Part shown: positions 33,527 to 43,014 of the stretch, piece by piece
Position numbering within the stretch: position 1 is the first letter of the stretch
Layout: the number at the start of each line of letters is the position of its first letter
NCBI GenBank assembly: GCA_036651815.1
Contig: JAVVXB010000018.1
Coordinates: 1-64,000 of the forward strand
From: JAVVXB01 sp036651815
GTDB lineage: Bacteria > Bacillota > Clostridia > Christensenellales > CAG-138
Length of the DNA stretch: 64,000 bases
Reading direction: 5' to 3'
The notes under the pieces: model-generated
Databases searched by the model: none
Told to the model about the DNA's origin: nothing
The model's input: the letters and a program-made list of their open reading frames with translations, nothing else
Made by a program: the position numbers and the translations under genes

Positions 33527-34008
33527 ATCTCCGCAGCAACCAGCCACCCGCTGTTATCCATCCATAGAGCTGGAAGGACGTGCATGCAACGGAAATTCCA
33601 ATTACCCGATAGAAGGTTCAAGGTCAATCGTTGAGGTAAAAACCAAAGACTATACAACAGTGGGAGCCATTTGCGAAGAAACAGATGGCTTCTTTGTGTT
33701 GCGTATAAGAAGGCTGCGACGGCATTCGTTGGTAAGCAAAACCTTACCTTGATAAAAAAGTCAAGGTAAGGCTCCTTCAGTGTAGTGCAGCACAGTTGGG
33801 CGGCACCTATTCGCTTTTTTTCATCCGCACAATCATACAAATGAATATCCAATCAATAATCAAAGCGGATGGTTTTATCATCTCATGAACCCGGATAAAC
33901 GTTTTCAGTGCGAGACCGTAACGCAGCTTTCCGATCTGTCGGGAAATACGATCTGCTGTGAACATCTCATTCAGATTCTAAAGGGACCTCCAGCCATGTC
34001 AAGCAGGT
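33527..34008. other. intergenic region with two hairpins
   Basis: No gene seen. A 7-8 bp imperfect hairpin at about 33668-33691 may end the URO-D 4 transcript. A perfect 11 bp stem (33742-33752 with 33761-33771) is followed on the minus strand by a short T-run and may be the terminator of the minus-strand redox operon, 240 bases beyond its last stop. Confidence 0.5.
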
Positions 34009-34731
34009 CTATTGCTGTCGCACCAGCTGTTGATGCATCTCCTTCATGCCATCGACTTGATCGCACACCGGTTTCCATTCGCAGGCACGGCAATCCATTT
34101 TCAAATCGGCCAGCACATGGTTCAGAGCCTTCGTAATCCGAACCGTATCGTCTGCAAGCCGGTCAAGCGCCGGATAAGGTACTTTCGGCAGGGTGATAAA
34201 CAGAATCTTTACCGCCAATACATGCGGATCTTCTTTATAAGTATTGATGCACAGATTGCCCACCTGTTCAAAGGTTAAACCGTTTTCCCACGCAGCCTTA
34301 GACACCCGAACCTGCTCACGGTTGGATAGTGCAGAGGCCCGCAGCATGTAACCCTTTGGCGAAATGCCATACTTTTTTAGCTCAATGTTTTTGATGACAG
34401 CATAGATCCCCTGTTCCCCGTTCTGTTCAATGTTATCCGTGCGCAAAAACGTGATTCTTGCAAAGCTACTATCCGCATTCAGTTGCGCAAGATCATTCCC
34501 GTATAGTAGAATTTGATCTTCTCCAACCAGCTCCTGCTTATCGGTCAACGCGGTAAAACTGACGCTCGCGAACGTGCCTGCACCCAGTTCATATGCGGCG
34601 TCGCGCTGCAGGATCAATTCGTTTTTTCGTCCTTTCTCCGCTGCTTTTCCCGAAACATAGGGATAGCTTCGGAACTGCAAGCCATCAAGCAGTTCCGAAG
34701 TTTCTCTTATGATATCATCAAAGATTTTCAT
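34009..34731 (-). CDS. 240-residue protein with CxxCx5C end
   Basis: I do not recognise the family with certainty. The protein is soluble and mixed alpha/beta in character. Its last 30 residues contain DCRACEWKPVCDQVDGMKE, a Cys-x2-Cys-x5-Cys set suited to an Fe-S cluster or metal. Other visible motifs are ASALSNREQVRVSK near 140 and GLTFEQVGNLCINTYK near 160. Some features recall proteins loosely annotated as carbon-monoxide-dehydrogenase related, but I cannot confirm that. It overlaps the stop of the small membrane protein (TAATG), so it is the last gene of the operon with the dehydratase-like pair. Confidence 0.7.
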   Translation of the reverse strand: MKIFDDIIRETSELLDGLQFRSYPYVSGKAAEKGRKNELILQRDAAYELGAGTFASVSFTALTDKQELVGEDQILLYGNDLAQLNADSSFARITFLRTDNIEQNGEQGIYAVIKNIELKKYGISPKGYMLRASALSNREQVRVSKAAWENGLTFEQVGNLCINTYKEDPHVLAVKILFITLPKVPYPALDRLADDTVRITKALNHVLADLKMDCRACEWKPVCDQVDGMKEMHQQLVRQQ

Positions 34732-34886
34732 TATAGACGCTCTTTTGTTTCCTTGGAATCATGATGCTTGATGATCGCATCGTAGATCTTTTCCACAAGC
34801 TTCATATCCGCATTTGTAATATACATCAGAAAGGTCAGCGCAAAAAACGCCCCGATCACAATTGCAACAATCCAATACCAAGCCAT
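34731..34886 (-). CDS. 51-residue small membrane protein
   Basis: ATG 34886 follows TAGGAGTG by 5 bases. The product opens with a membrane helix (WYWIVAIVIGAFFALTFLM) and ends with a charged amphipathic tail (DMKLVEKIYDAIIKHHD). Its stop overlaps the next start by one base. It is probably a membrane anchor or adaptor of the Fe-S protein set encoded around it. No homologue is recognised. Confidence 0.75.
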   Translation of the reverse strand: MAWYWIVAIVIGAFFALTFLMYITNADMKLVEKIYDAIIKHHDSKETKERL

Positions 34887-35069
34887 TCTTTCACTCCTAT
34901 TCTATGCCCGATTTCCGAGCACATTCGATGGCGCTCAATCGCCTGTCCATAGCAGGCCGCGCAGGACGTTTTCCGCAATACCGGTTTGATTGAACCCATT
35001 ATTTCGTCCCATCGGTATCTGCTTTGTCTTTGCGCAGTCCAACATCCTGTTTTGCTATGGAATTGTGCT
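34887..35069 (-). other. gap with two competing tiny frames
   Basis: One minus-strand frame starting at ATG near 35003 encodes 47 residues with CAACYGQAIERHRMC, a possible metal site, but overlaps the next gene and has a poor ribosome site. Another starting near 35044 encodes about 36 residues. They are mutually exclusive in part, and neither is convincing as a gene. Confidence 0.3.
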
Positions 35070-36632
35070 TTACCAGGTCAAATCATCATCGTATTCCACC
35101 AGCGTTGGATCAATTGGTTCTGCACGGAACACAGTGGACATATACCGGTTAACGCGGTCACGCATGGCTTTTCTGGAAACCGTACGCGGATCCATCAAAT
35201 CATGTTCCACCCAGATAAGATGGATGCCACGCTCTCTAGCCTGGTCTTCAAAGAGTCCCTGAAGTCCCGCAAAATTCTTGCAGGAAACATGATTATACAT
35301 AAAAACGATGTTGGCATTGAACTTTTCGCACATTTTCCAGCATTCATCAAGCGCATTTACGTAGCCGCCGTTGGAATGGGAGCGCATGGTCATACGTTCA
35401 TAGCCCTTCGCCATATCAACTAAGCTCTTTTCCTTGTCTTCCACATCATAGAAATGGTGCGTCAACATGCATTCCATATCCACAAGTGTTTTGATGCCCC
35501 AGCAATTCTGCGCCCAATAAGTAAAGTTGCTGTAATAGTGCGCCGGGCAGGACCATACGATGGCACGGTATTTCGGCTTGTCATCCACCTTCACCGCATG
35601 CTCATAGCCCTTGAGCATCAGCTTGTTCACCTGTTTGTCCGCCTTGGCGAAATAATCGTCCAACGAACTGGCAATCTGGAATTCATATTCACGGTGCAGT
35701 GCAAGGCCAGCGCCGCAAACCTGCGGATAATCGGTGCAGTTGATGTCCCACTTATCCATCATGTATTGGGTTTCGATATTGTGGCGCTTCATCACCTTGA
35801 AGTAAGCGTTCCAATCGAACTTTACGCCCATTCGATCTTCAATAAACTTAATGCATCCTTTAATATTTTTGACGGCATATTCCTGCACTTCTTCCTCGTT
35901 GAATCTCTGGGGCGGTGTAATCTGGTAGCAGTCCAGATCCTTAAAGTACCGTTCCGTATACATGCAAGACACTACGGAGCCATCGCAGGGCATAATGCTG
36001 GATACATAGAGCTTGCCCATTTTCGGATAGTCGTCCACGACGGCACAACCGCATTCCGCTGCCGGCAGCGGGCAAACATCCGGTGCCAAGCCAAAGTGTT
36101 CGATGGCATCGATATAGTACATGTTCGCCTGTTGATCGACTTCGCCCGCTTCGAAAACGGGGATCATCTGCAGCGGAATGCCTTTGAGCGTTGGAAAGCC
36201 CGCCATAATCTGAATGGGCATCATTTCATCAAAAATAATCGTTTTTTCACGCAGTGCCGCAGATTTTTTTGATTTTGGATTCACGTTTTCGTCACGTTTT
36301 AAAATATCCTGAACCATCATGACAGAGTTGCGCAACACCGCATAGAACTGAAGATGCGTATACCGAAGCTCGTAACCGCGCAGTCCGATTGTATGACGGT
36401 CTACAAAGGCAGGCGTGGTCAGATACGAAACCATCCAACGATAGCGGAATAACGCCTTCCCCATCTGGGGAAGCACACAAAACAATTTTCCGCCAAGCAG
36501 TCCAAGCAGCTTGAGCCAGCGAAAATAATCATAGAATGTATCGCGCAGGCCCCGCCATTCACGGTGCGCCATAGAGCGGCGTTTTGCTTTGTAAAGATTG
36601 CCAAGACCTTTTTGCTTTTTCTTCTTTACCAT
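35070..36632 (-). CDS. 2-hydroxyacyl-CoA dehydratase-type subunit (large)
   Basis: Protein of 520 residues of the HgdB/BcrB/FldB superfamily. The Lys-rich start is followed by about 100 residues of unclear fold, then the core with GFPTLKGIPLQMIPVFEA near 145. Three candidate cluster cysteines lie in AECGCAVVD near 196, IMPCDGS near 216 and HVSCKNFAGL near 460. Members carry 4Fe-4S or double-cubane clusters and perform low-potential two-electron reductions. The substrate-specific CoA-binding features cannot be judged. Its ATG is two bases after the stop of the other subunit, so the two are coexpressed. Confidence 0.82.
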   Translation of the reverse strand: MVKKKKQKGLGNLYKAKRRSMAHREWRGLRDTFYDYFRWLKLLGLLGGKLFCVLPQMGKALFRYRWMVSYLTTPAFVDRHTIGLRGYELRYTHLQFYAVLRNSVMMVQDILKRDENVNPKSKKSAALREKTIIFDEMMPIQIMAGFPTLKGIPLQMIPVFEAGEVDQQANMYYIDAIEHFGLAPDVCPLPAAECGCAVVDDYPKMGKLYVSSIMPCDGSVVSCMYTERYFKDLDCYQITPPQRFNEEEVQEYAVKNIKGCIKFIEDRMGVKFDWNAYFKVMKRHNIETQYMMDKWDINCTDYPQVCGAGLALHREYEFQIASSLDDYFAKADKQVNKLMLKGYEHAVKVDDKPKYRAIVWSCPAHYYSNFTYWAQNCWGIKTLVDMECMLTHHFYDVEDKEKSLVDMAKGYERMTMRSHSNGGYVNALDECWKMCEKFNANIVFMYNHVSCKNFAGLQGLFEDQARERGIHLIWVEHDLMDPRTVSRKAMRDRVNRYMSTVFRAEPIDPTLVEYDDDLTW

Positions 36633-36634
36633 GT

Positions 36635-37840
36635 CTATTTCATCTCCTGCTGCGCGTTCTTCGCACTGATTTTCTTGATTTCCAGGCTTTCAACAAAGGC
36701 CTGCACACGGGTGCGGAGTTGTCCACTGGTTCTGGACATATACGGCCGGTCGATAGACAGCGTGGGAATATTGCGTTCCTCCATCATCACGTGGCTTGCC
36801 AGCGCGCGCTCATAGGACCAATAGGTACAGAACTTCATTTGCTCGTAGATAATACCATCGGCATGGAATTCTTTGACCAATTGCTCGGCAACATCATATC
36901 GATTTTGCACCTTATGCGCACTGATTTGGCGCGGGCAGAGTGAATCCAGCAGGTACTTGCGGCAGATTTGCTCAAACGCAGGCTGATCCGGATTCAGCAC
37001 AATTTCGGAGCGTCCGGGTATTGTGCCATAGCAGAAGCGATCGGCGACCACAAGCGCACCGCTGTCTTCAATAAGCGTTATCAGTTCAGGATCATCGATC
37101 TCGGAACCAACCACCGCTACCTTGACACGAAAACGCTTCTTGATATCCGCTTGCCGTGTTTTCAGCTCCTCAGCGGTTTCACGAAGCTTGTCCAAAATCA
37201 GATATTTGGGACAGCAATAGCTGACCAAGCTAAGAATATGATATTCATGACCCGTAATTGTAGGATTGTCCAGCTTTCGATATTCACCGATCTCCGCAAG
37301 CACACGGCAGATTTCGTTGTGGGCTTCCACGGCCTTTCGGATTTCTGTGTCCGACGTATCAACGCCCAGCCGTTCCTTCAGCGGAATCATAACTTTCCGA
37401 TTAATTTGTTCGCAATAATGCTTTACGCAGTCCTCATCATCGGAGAACGGCACGTCAATATTGCTGATGAAAAAATGCTCGTTGCTGTTGATATGGAGCA
37501 GCTCCATATTTTCCATGCTGCGATTCATGCATTCGCAGGCATCCACGCCCGCAAGCGCATCAAGGAACTGGTAACCGCCCTCAAGTCCTCTCTCAAGAAG
37601 TGCTCTGGCGTACTCGCAGGTCGCATTGGACATGTAATAAGTGGAAACGTCTAGCGAACCAGATCGTGGCGCGCGAAGCCTAACCGAGAAGCACTTGCCA
37701 AGATTGAGCAACACCTCCGGCATATGAAAGCAAGTGTAGCCAACCGCGTAACCGCCTTCATTTTTCGCCTGCTGCACCAACTCGTTGTTGGCCTCCGTCA
37801 GCAGATTTTCAAAGTAATACAAATGTTTTAAGTCCTTCAC
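36635..37840 (-). CDS. 2-hydroxyacyl-CoA dehydratase-type subunit (small)
   Basis: Protein of 401 residues, same superfamily. The three cysteines expected to hold a cluster are visible in GYTCFHMPEVLLNLG near 36, SNATCEYARALLERG near 75 and DRFCYGTIPG near 270, in the family order. GTG 37840 is chosen as the start, 6 bases after AAAGGGGTG; alternatives upstream lack a site. It forms a probable heterodimer with the 520-residue protein. The activator that normally fires electrons into such pairs (an ASKHA ATPase) is not beside it; the P-loop protein encoded upstream may take that part. Confidence 0.82.
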   Translation of the reverse strand: MKDLKHLYYFENLLTEANNELVQQAKNEGGYAVGYTCFHMPEVLLNLGKCFSVRLRAPRSGSLDVSTYYMSNATCEYARALLERGLEGGYQFLDALAGVDACECMNRSMENMELLHINSNEHFFISNIDVPFSDDEDCVKHYCEQINRKVMIPLKERLGVDTSDTEIRKAVEAHNEICRVLAEIGEYRKLDNPTITGHEYHILSLVSYCCPKYLILDKLRETAEELKTRQADIKKRFRVKVAVVGSEIDDPELITLIEDSGALVVADRFCYGTIPGRSEIVLNPDQPAFEQICRKYLLDSLCPRQISAHKVQNRYDVAEQLVKEFHADGIIYEQMKFCTYWSYERALASHVMMEERNIPTLSIDRPYMSRTSGQLRTRVQAFVESLEIKKISAKNAQQEMK

Positions 37841-37988
37841 CTTCACACCCCTTTTTCTTGAGAGACCCTGCAAACAGTATTGCGAAACCATTGTTTGACC
37901 GGCCGATTAACGAATGTCCACTGCACCTTTCGATAGCCAAAGTTCCTGTTTGCGCCGTCTCTGAATTTTGGATTATTTGTATTCGCTG

Positions 37989-38750
37989 CTAAACGATGCC
38001 AATCGCATCGAGCGCTTTTTTCACGCCCACCACAAGGTTGGAATCGTCCGGTAGCAACAAAATGCTTTTGCCTTGCACATCGTAGAATGCAAGCTCCGGA
38101 TCGTCCGGAATATAGGCCAACACCGGAACATCGCCCGTATCGATATAAGCTTTCAACGATTCATCGTTCATGCGATTGATGATCACCCCGATCTGCTCAT
38201 ACATCACAAGCTCGTCGGCAACCTTTTTAATCGTGCGGATGACGCCCGTCCCTTTTTTGCTGGGATCCGAAATCAGCAGCATATGCGTGACCTTCTCCAT
38301 CACACGCCGATTCACTTGCTCAATGCCCGCTTCCCCATCGATTACCGTATAGTCAAACTCGCCAGCAAGTAGGCTGATGACCTCCTTGAGATAGGCATTG
38401 ATGCTGCAATAGCAGCCGGAAGCCTCCGGCCTGCCAACGGCAATAAACGCAAAGCCATCCTTTTCCACCATGGTATCCAGCAACCGAAACCGGCTCTCCG
38501 ACAACAGCTCGATGGCGCGCTTTTTCTCCCGGTCATTTTTCCCAGAGTCCATGATCTCCTTACGGATATCGTCAACCGTCATATGCACATCCACATCCAG
38601 CGCCGTAGAAAGACCTACGGCGGGATCTGCATCAATTGCTAGAATTCTTGTCTCTGGATGTTCCTTTACAAGCTGACGGACAATTGCCGCGGCAACCGAT
38701 GTCTTGCCGACTCCACCTTTTCCGGCAACTGTAATTACGATTTGTTTCAT
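37989..38750 (-). CDS. CooC/MinD-like P-loop ATPase
   Basis: Protein of 253 residues. The deviant Walker A GKGGVGKTSVAAAIV with its signature lysine is at residue 10, the DADPAVGLSTAL switch near 40, and YTVIDGEAGIEQVNRRVMEK near 130. This is the layout of CooC (nickel insertion into CO dehydrogenase) and of related SIMIBI ATPases that load or reduce metal clusters. GCYCSIN near 115 gives a Cys-x-Cys pair as in CooC. AGGAGG lies 6 bases before the ATG. It is the first gene of the dehydratase-like operon. Whether it delivers metal or electrons is open. Confidence 0.88.
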   Translation of the reverse strand: MKQIVITVAGKGGVGKTSVAAAIVRQLVKEHPETRILAIDADPAVGLSTALDVDVHMTVDDIRKEIMDSGKNDREKKRAIELLSESRFRLLDTMVEKDGFAFIAVGRPEASGCYCSINAYLKEVISLLAGEFDYTVIDGEAGIEQVNRRVMEKVTHMLLISDPSKKGTGVIRTIKKVADELVMYEQIGVIINRMNDESLKAYIDTGDVPVLAYIPDDPELAFYDVQGKSILLLPDDSNLVVGVKKALDAIGIV

Positions 38751-39336
38751 GTCAATCCTCCTAGAGCATGAGAATCGTCCGCTATCGTGATATTCCTTGC
38801 GATTAAGACCTCATACAAAGCAAATCCAACAGCGCAGTTAAAATGACGCTATCATCATAATGCCCTTGAAAAGTTTGTTTTCCATGATATCCGAATTTAC
38901 TTTTCATGATATTCAAGTAGGAAGGGAAAACAGTCGGCAAGATCTTTGTCTGGCATTATAAAAACGGTGAAACAGTCATTCGATTGTGCTTTCCTCTTTG
39001 ACAATATTGCTGCTCGCGGCTAATCCATGTTTCTTTCGATTATGCTACTCATTGAGCGGCATTTGTAAGCACATGCCGTTTCCTTTCATTATGATTATTC
39101 AGATTCATTACTAGTATTATATGAAAATATTCAAGGGATATCAATAGCTTATGCAATAATATATCAGTTTCGGCCGCACAACATCGAATTCTGCCGTTGT
39201 CTGACGGTCATTTGTTTTTTAATAGGCAAGAAAGCTTTGCTGTGCAGAACGCATGGCAAAGCTCTCTGTGATTTACGGTTGATGCTACCAAACAACCGGA
39301 AAATTAAGTTAATTCCATTGCAAACCAGAAATGCAA
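38751..39336. other. long regulatory gap before the CooC operon
   Basis: No gene seen. Two direct copies of CATGATATYC, each preceded by T-rich sequence, lie at 38883-38892 and 38905-38914, 22 bases (two helical turns) apart and about 130 bases upstream of the CooC-like start. A further ATATTCAAG copy lies near 39127. The right part also contains the unterminated 3' side of the molybdenum hydroxylase operon. Confidence 0.5.
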
Positions 39337-41652
39337 TTAATCCTGATACTTGATGCCCTTACATGCCAGCATGATCTTTTCGTAAGTAATCGGCATCTGG
39401 TTAAGGTTCAAATCCGTACCGATTGCATCCCGGATGGCATTAATCAATGCAGGCGCAATGGAATTGTCGGAAGGCTCGCCAATGCCCTTTGCGTTATAGG
39501 GTCCAAGTCCGCCGCCGCTCTCGAGAATGACAGTCTCCACATCCGGCACATCCACCGAAGTCGGGATCAGATACGTCGAGAAGCTGTTGGCTTTCGTAAT
39601 TCCATTTCTCCATTGTAAATCCTCATGTGTCGCCCAGAGGCCATGGTATACGCAACCACCCTCAACCTGCCCCTCACAGGAATTCTTATTGATCATCTTG
39701 CCGGCGTCAATGCCCGCAATCATACGAAGGATCTCAAATTGACCGGTCTCCTCATCCACCGCAACTTCTACGCCATGACAGGTGTACGTCATATCAGGGT
39801 TTAGTTGGCCTTTGATATCCGTCAGATCCGGTACCTCTGTCGCAGGTGCGTTAAACTGCGCAATGGTCTCAAGCTCACCACCGTCATTGCTCAGATTGGC
39901 AACTGCACTGGCAAACGTTATATTGACCCGCGGATCATTGATTAGATAAATCTTGCGCCCGCCAAACGTCAGATTCTCTTTTGTATAGCCAAGTATGCCG
40001 GAAGCAGTGTCCAATAGACGGTCCTTCATCACATTGGCAGCCTTTAATGCGGCGTTTCCGGACATATACAGTTGACGCGTCGCGGTTGTGGTGCCGCACA
40101 GCGGCGTTAGATGGGTATCCATAATAAACGGATGGACATCGGTAATCGGCAAGCCAAGCTCCTCTGCAACAATCTGCGCAATTACGCTACCCTGACCGCC
40201 ACCAAGATCCGGTACCCCCGCGCGAACCGTAACGCTGCCATCCAGTTCCAGACGGATGGATACGCGGGACGAATCGTGCATAAATGTCAGACGGCCATAC
40301 ACCATATGACCAATTGCAATCGCGCGGCCGACCTTACGTCCATCCGGCAGCCGTTCTGGTTTCGGGATTTTATTGAGGGACTTATCAACTTTATCAAGCA
40401 GTTCTTCCAATGCAATATGTCCCTGTGGAATGAATCCCGTCGGTAATTTATCGCCATTGTGCATGATATTGCGACGACGCAGTTCCAGTGGCGAAATGCC
40501 GAGCTTATCGGCAATCTGATCCATCTGGCGCTCATGAGCAAAGTTCACCTGCGGACCACCAAAGCCACGGTTTGCACTGGAAAATGTATTGTTTGTAAAC
40601 GCGGACACGCTCTTGATGTGTACGTTTGGAATTACGTATGGACCGGCGGCAGCATAGGTAGAATACATCTGCACCCAAGGGGTCAGATAGGTATAACTAC
40701 CGCCGTCCATCACAATGGAGACTTCCTGTGCAATGATCTTTCCGTCTTTCGTTGCACCGGTCTTATAATGCAGATATTCCGGATGACGCTTTGCGTGCGT
40801 CTCGATGGATTCTTCACGACTCCAGACCATCTTGACAGGTCGTCTGGTTGCATTGATCAGCAATGCCAAGTACGTTTCAACCGTAATATCCTCTTTGCCG
40901 CCAAATCCGCCGCCCATCGGTACGCCCATATTGCGTACTTTGGTATGCTGCAAACCCATAATTTTTGCAACCGTGCGAAAATGTTCCAACACCTGCACGC
41001 CAACTCGTAGCGTAATTACGCCGTTTTCATCCAACCAGCCCATACCGCCTTCCGTCTCCAGATAGGCATGCTCATGTGGGGAGGTCAGATAGTCACCCTC
41101 GACGATGACTTCACACTGCGCCCAGGCTTTTTCAATGTCACCATCCTGCACCTGTGTACGCATAATCACATTGCTTTCATCTTCACTGGAGACAAGATAT
41201 GCATTATCCTTAATTGCCTCACGCGGATCAAACACGCCTTCCTGCGGTTCGTAATCAACCGCTATCAGCTTGCAAGCTTCCTCCGCAATCTCCTCGGTTT
41301 CCGCAGCAACAAGCGCAATTGCTTCGCTCTTGGAGCGGATTTTCCCGGTCGCCAGAACCTTATAAAGCCCTTCGAATCCGCCACCAACATCGCGCATCTG
41401 ACCGAATTTACTAATGTCCTCATTATGTAGCACATCTGTAGCAGTCAGCACCGCGTGCACGCCGGGGAGTGCCTTTGCTTTACTGGTGTCGATTCCTTTC
41501 AGAATCGCTGCGGCATATTTACTCCTGAGAACCTTGCCATATAGCATTTTGGGCATCGTCCAGTCGTCACTGTACAGCTGCTCACCCTTCGCCTTGGCCC
41601 ATGCGTCATGGCGCGGAACCGCGTTGCCAACCAGTGTAAAATTGCGCTTCAT
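39337..41652 (-). CDS. molybdenum hydroxylase large subunit, set 1
   Basis: Protein of 771 residues of the xanthine-dehydrogenase molybdopterin family. It has the N-terminal a/b hammerhead (GEQLYSDDWTMPKMLYGKVL), then MGVPMGGGFGGKEDITVE near 255, NRGFGGPQVNFAHE near 358, and NAKGIGEPSDNSIAPAL near 735 with the catalytic base Glu. It should hydroxylate a heterocycle or aldehyde using water as oxygen source. Its ATG overlaps the stop of the 2Fe-2S subunit by four bases, completing the trimer with the FAD subunit. The precise substrate cannot be read. Confidence 0.93.
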   Translation of the reverse strand: MKRNFTLVGNAVPRHDAWAKAKGEQLYSDDWTMPKMLYGKVLRSKYAAAILKGIDTSKAKALPGVHAVLTATDVLHNEDISKFGQMRDVGGGFEGLYKVLATGKIRSKSEAIALVAAETEEIAEEACKLIAVDYEPQEGVFDPREAIKDNAYLVSSEDESNVIMRTQVQDGDIEKAWAQCEVIVEGDYLTSPHEHAYLETEGGMGWLDENGVITLRVGVQVLEHFRTVAKIMGLQHTKVRNMGVPMGGGFGGKEDITVETYLALLINATRRPVKMVWSREESIETHAKRHPEYLHYKTGATKDGKIIAQEVSIVMDGGSYTYLTPWVQMYSTYAAAGPYVIPNVHIKSVSAFTNNTFSSANRGFGGPQVNFAHERQMDQIADKLGISPLELRRRNIMHNGDKLPTGFIPQGHIALEELLDKVDKSLNKIPKPERLPDGRKVGRAIAIGHMVYGRLTFMHDSSRVSIRLELDGSVTVRAGVPDLGGGQGSVIAQIVAEELGLPITDVHPFIMDTHLTPLCGTTTATRQLYMSGNAALKAANVMKDRLLDTASGILGYTKENLTFGGRKIYLINDPRVNITFASAVANLSNDGGELETIAQFNAPATEVPDLTDIKGQLNPDMTYTCHGVEVAVDEETGQFEILRMIAGIDAGKMINKNSCEGQVEGGCVYHGLWATHEDLQWRNGITKANSFSTYLIPTSVDVPDVETVILESGGGLGPYNAKGIGEPSDNSIAPALINAIRDAIGTDLNLNQMPITYEKIMLACKGIKYQD

Positions 41653-42137
41653 GCCAGCACCCCCTCTTCTAACTCCTTGGCAACCTTATAAATTGCATCA
41701 ACGATCTTAACATAACCCGTGCAGCGGCAGAGGTTGCCGGAGATGGCCTTCTTGATCGCTGCACGATCTGGCTTTCCACCGCGTTTAAGATAGTCAAGCC
41801 CAACAATTATCATGCCTGGCGTACAGAATCCGCACTGTACTGAACCGCATTCTACAAATGCAGCCTGTAATCTTGCTGCGAGCTTATCCTGGTAGCCAAG
41901 TCCTTTATCCGTCCAGATTTCATGGCCTTCGCAAGCGGCCGCAAGCGTAATGCAACTTTTGGTTGGCACACCGTCCAGCAATACCGTGCATGTACCACAG
42001 TCGCCTTCCTCGCAGCCACATTTTACATCCCACACATAATGATCGCGCAGGACACGCAGGAGATTCTGCTGCGGCTCGATGTCCCAGCAAGCTTGCTCAC
42101 CATTGACTTTGAGATTCAATTTCATCATGTTGCTCAT
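41649..42137 (-). CDS. 2Fe-2S subunit of molybdenum hydroxylase, set 1
   Basis: Protein of 162 residues. The plant-type 2Fe-2S cluster is bound by CGCEEGDCGTCTVL (near 43-56) plus a distal Cys, and the helical-domain cluster by CGFCTPGMI and CRCTGYVKIV. It relays electrons from molybdenum to FAD. AAGGAGGG lies 7 bases before ATG 42137. Confidence 0.95.
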   Translation of the reverse strand: MSNMMKLNLKVNGEQACWDIEPQQNLLRVLRDHYVWDVKCGCEEGDCGTCTVLLDGVPTKSCITLAAACEGHEIWTDKGLGYQDKLAARLQAAFVECGSVQCGFCTPGMIIVGLDYLKRGGKPDRAAIKKAISGNLCRCTGYVKIVDAIYKVAKELEEGVLA

Positions 42138-42150
42138 CGTTGTGCCCTCC

Positions 42151-43011
42151 TTACTGACATTCGCCAAACGCGGCCAGTTTGCATGCACGCTTAACCAGTA
42201 CCGGCACCACGGCGCGCCGATAGGTAACGGTGGCGCGCACCGATGGATTCCGGGGATTTATATCCGACTGTACGGCTTCGCCAACCTCATCAAACACCTT
42301 GTCGTCAAACATCTTGCCAATCAGCGTCTTTTCCGCGTGGTATGCACGAACCGGAGTGGGGGCAACCGCGCCAAGCGCGATGCGACAATCCTCCACTTTT
42401 CCCGCATGATCCAGCTTGATATAGGCACCCGCCGATGCCATCGAAATTGACATTGACTTGCGCATGCAAAGCTTCATAAAACCAATGTGCGGTTCCGCTT
42501 TGAACGTAAAGTACGTCAAAATCTCATTGTTCAAAAGTACTGTTTTTCCGGGTCTCGTGAACAGATCACAGACCTTCACTGCACGCTCACCTTGCAAGTT
42601 CTGCAGGTGTGCAACCGCATCCAGCACCATCAACGAGGGAATGGTGTCTCCACCTGCGCCCGCATTGGCGACATTGCCGCCGATTGTTGCACTGTTGCGT
42701 GTCGTCGGATCGGCAAACACATTGCCGGCTGCGTACAACCCCGGTGCATTCTCTTTGAGTAGCTCACTGTTTGCAATGTCTGCAAGCGTCGTCAGCGCGC
42801 CAATCTTGACCAATCCATTTTCCAGTGAGATGCCCTTCAGTTCCTGAATGTCACGAATGTTTACAAGGGTACGGTCATTGCGTTTTCCGGCGCGGATATA
42901 CACCATCACATTGGTACCTCCCGCGACAAGAAGCGCTCTCTCGCCAAGCGCATCCAGCGCTTTTAGCGCGTCCGGCAGCGTTGGTGCATTCACATACTCG
43001 AAGTTTTTCAT
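42151..43011 (-). CDS. FAD subunit of molybdenum hydroxylase, set 1
   Basis: Protein of 286 residues of the CoxM/XdhB type. FAD-binding segments are VAGGTNVMVYIRAGK near 32 and the TIGGNVANAGAGGDTIPSLM loop near 115; GFMKLCMRKSMSISMASAG is near 180. AAGGAGG lies 9 bases before the ATG. It sits between the two 2Fe-2S genes, so gene order alone leaves open which trimer it joins; proximity favours set 1. Confidence 0.93.
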   Translation of the reverse strand: MKNFEYVNAPTLPDALKALDALGERALLVAGGTNVMVYIRAGKRNDRTLVNIRDIQELKGISLENGLVKIGALTTLADIANSELLKENAPGLYAAGNVFADPTTRNSATIGGNVANAGAGGDTIPSLMVLDAVAHLQNLQGERAVKVCDLFTRPGKTVLLNNEILTYFTFKAEPHIGFMKLCMRKSMSISMASAGAYIKLDHAGKVEDCRIALGAVAPTPVRAYHAEKTLIGKMFDDKVFDEVGEAVQSDINPRNPSVRATVTYRRAVVPVLVKRACKLAAFGECQ

Positions 43012-43014
43012 GCC

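Noticed and set aside
35454..36272. Open frame of 272 codons opposite the dehydratase-like large subunit
   Set aside because: Antisense shadow without a ribosome site.
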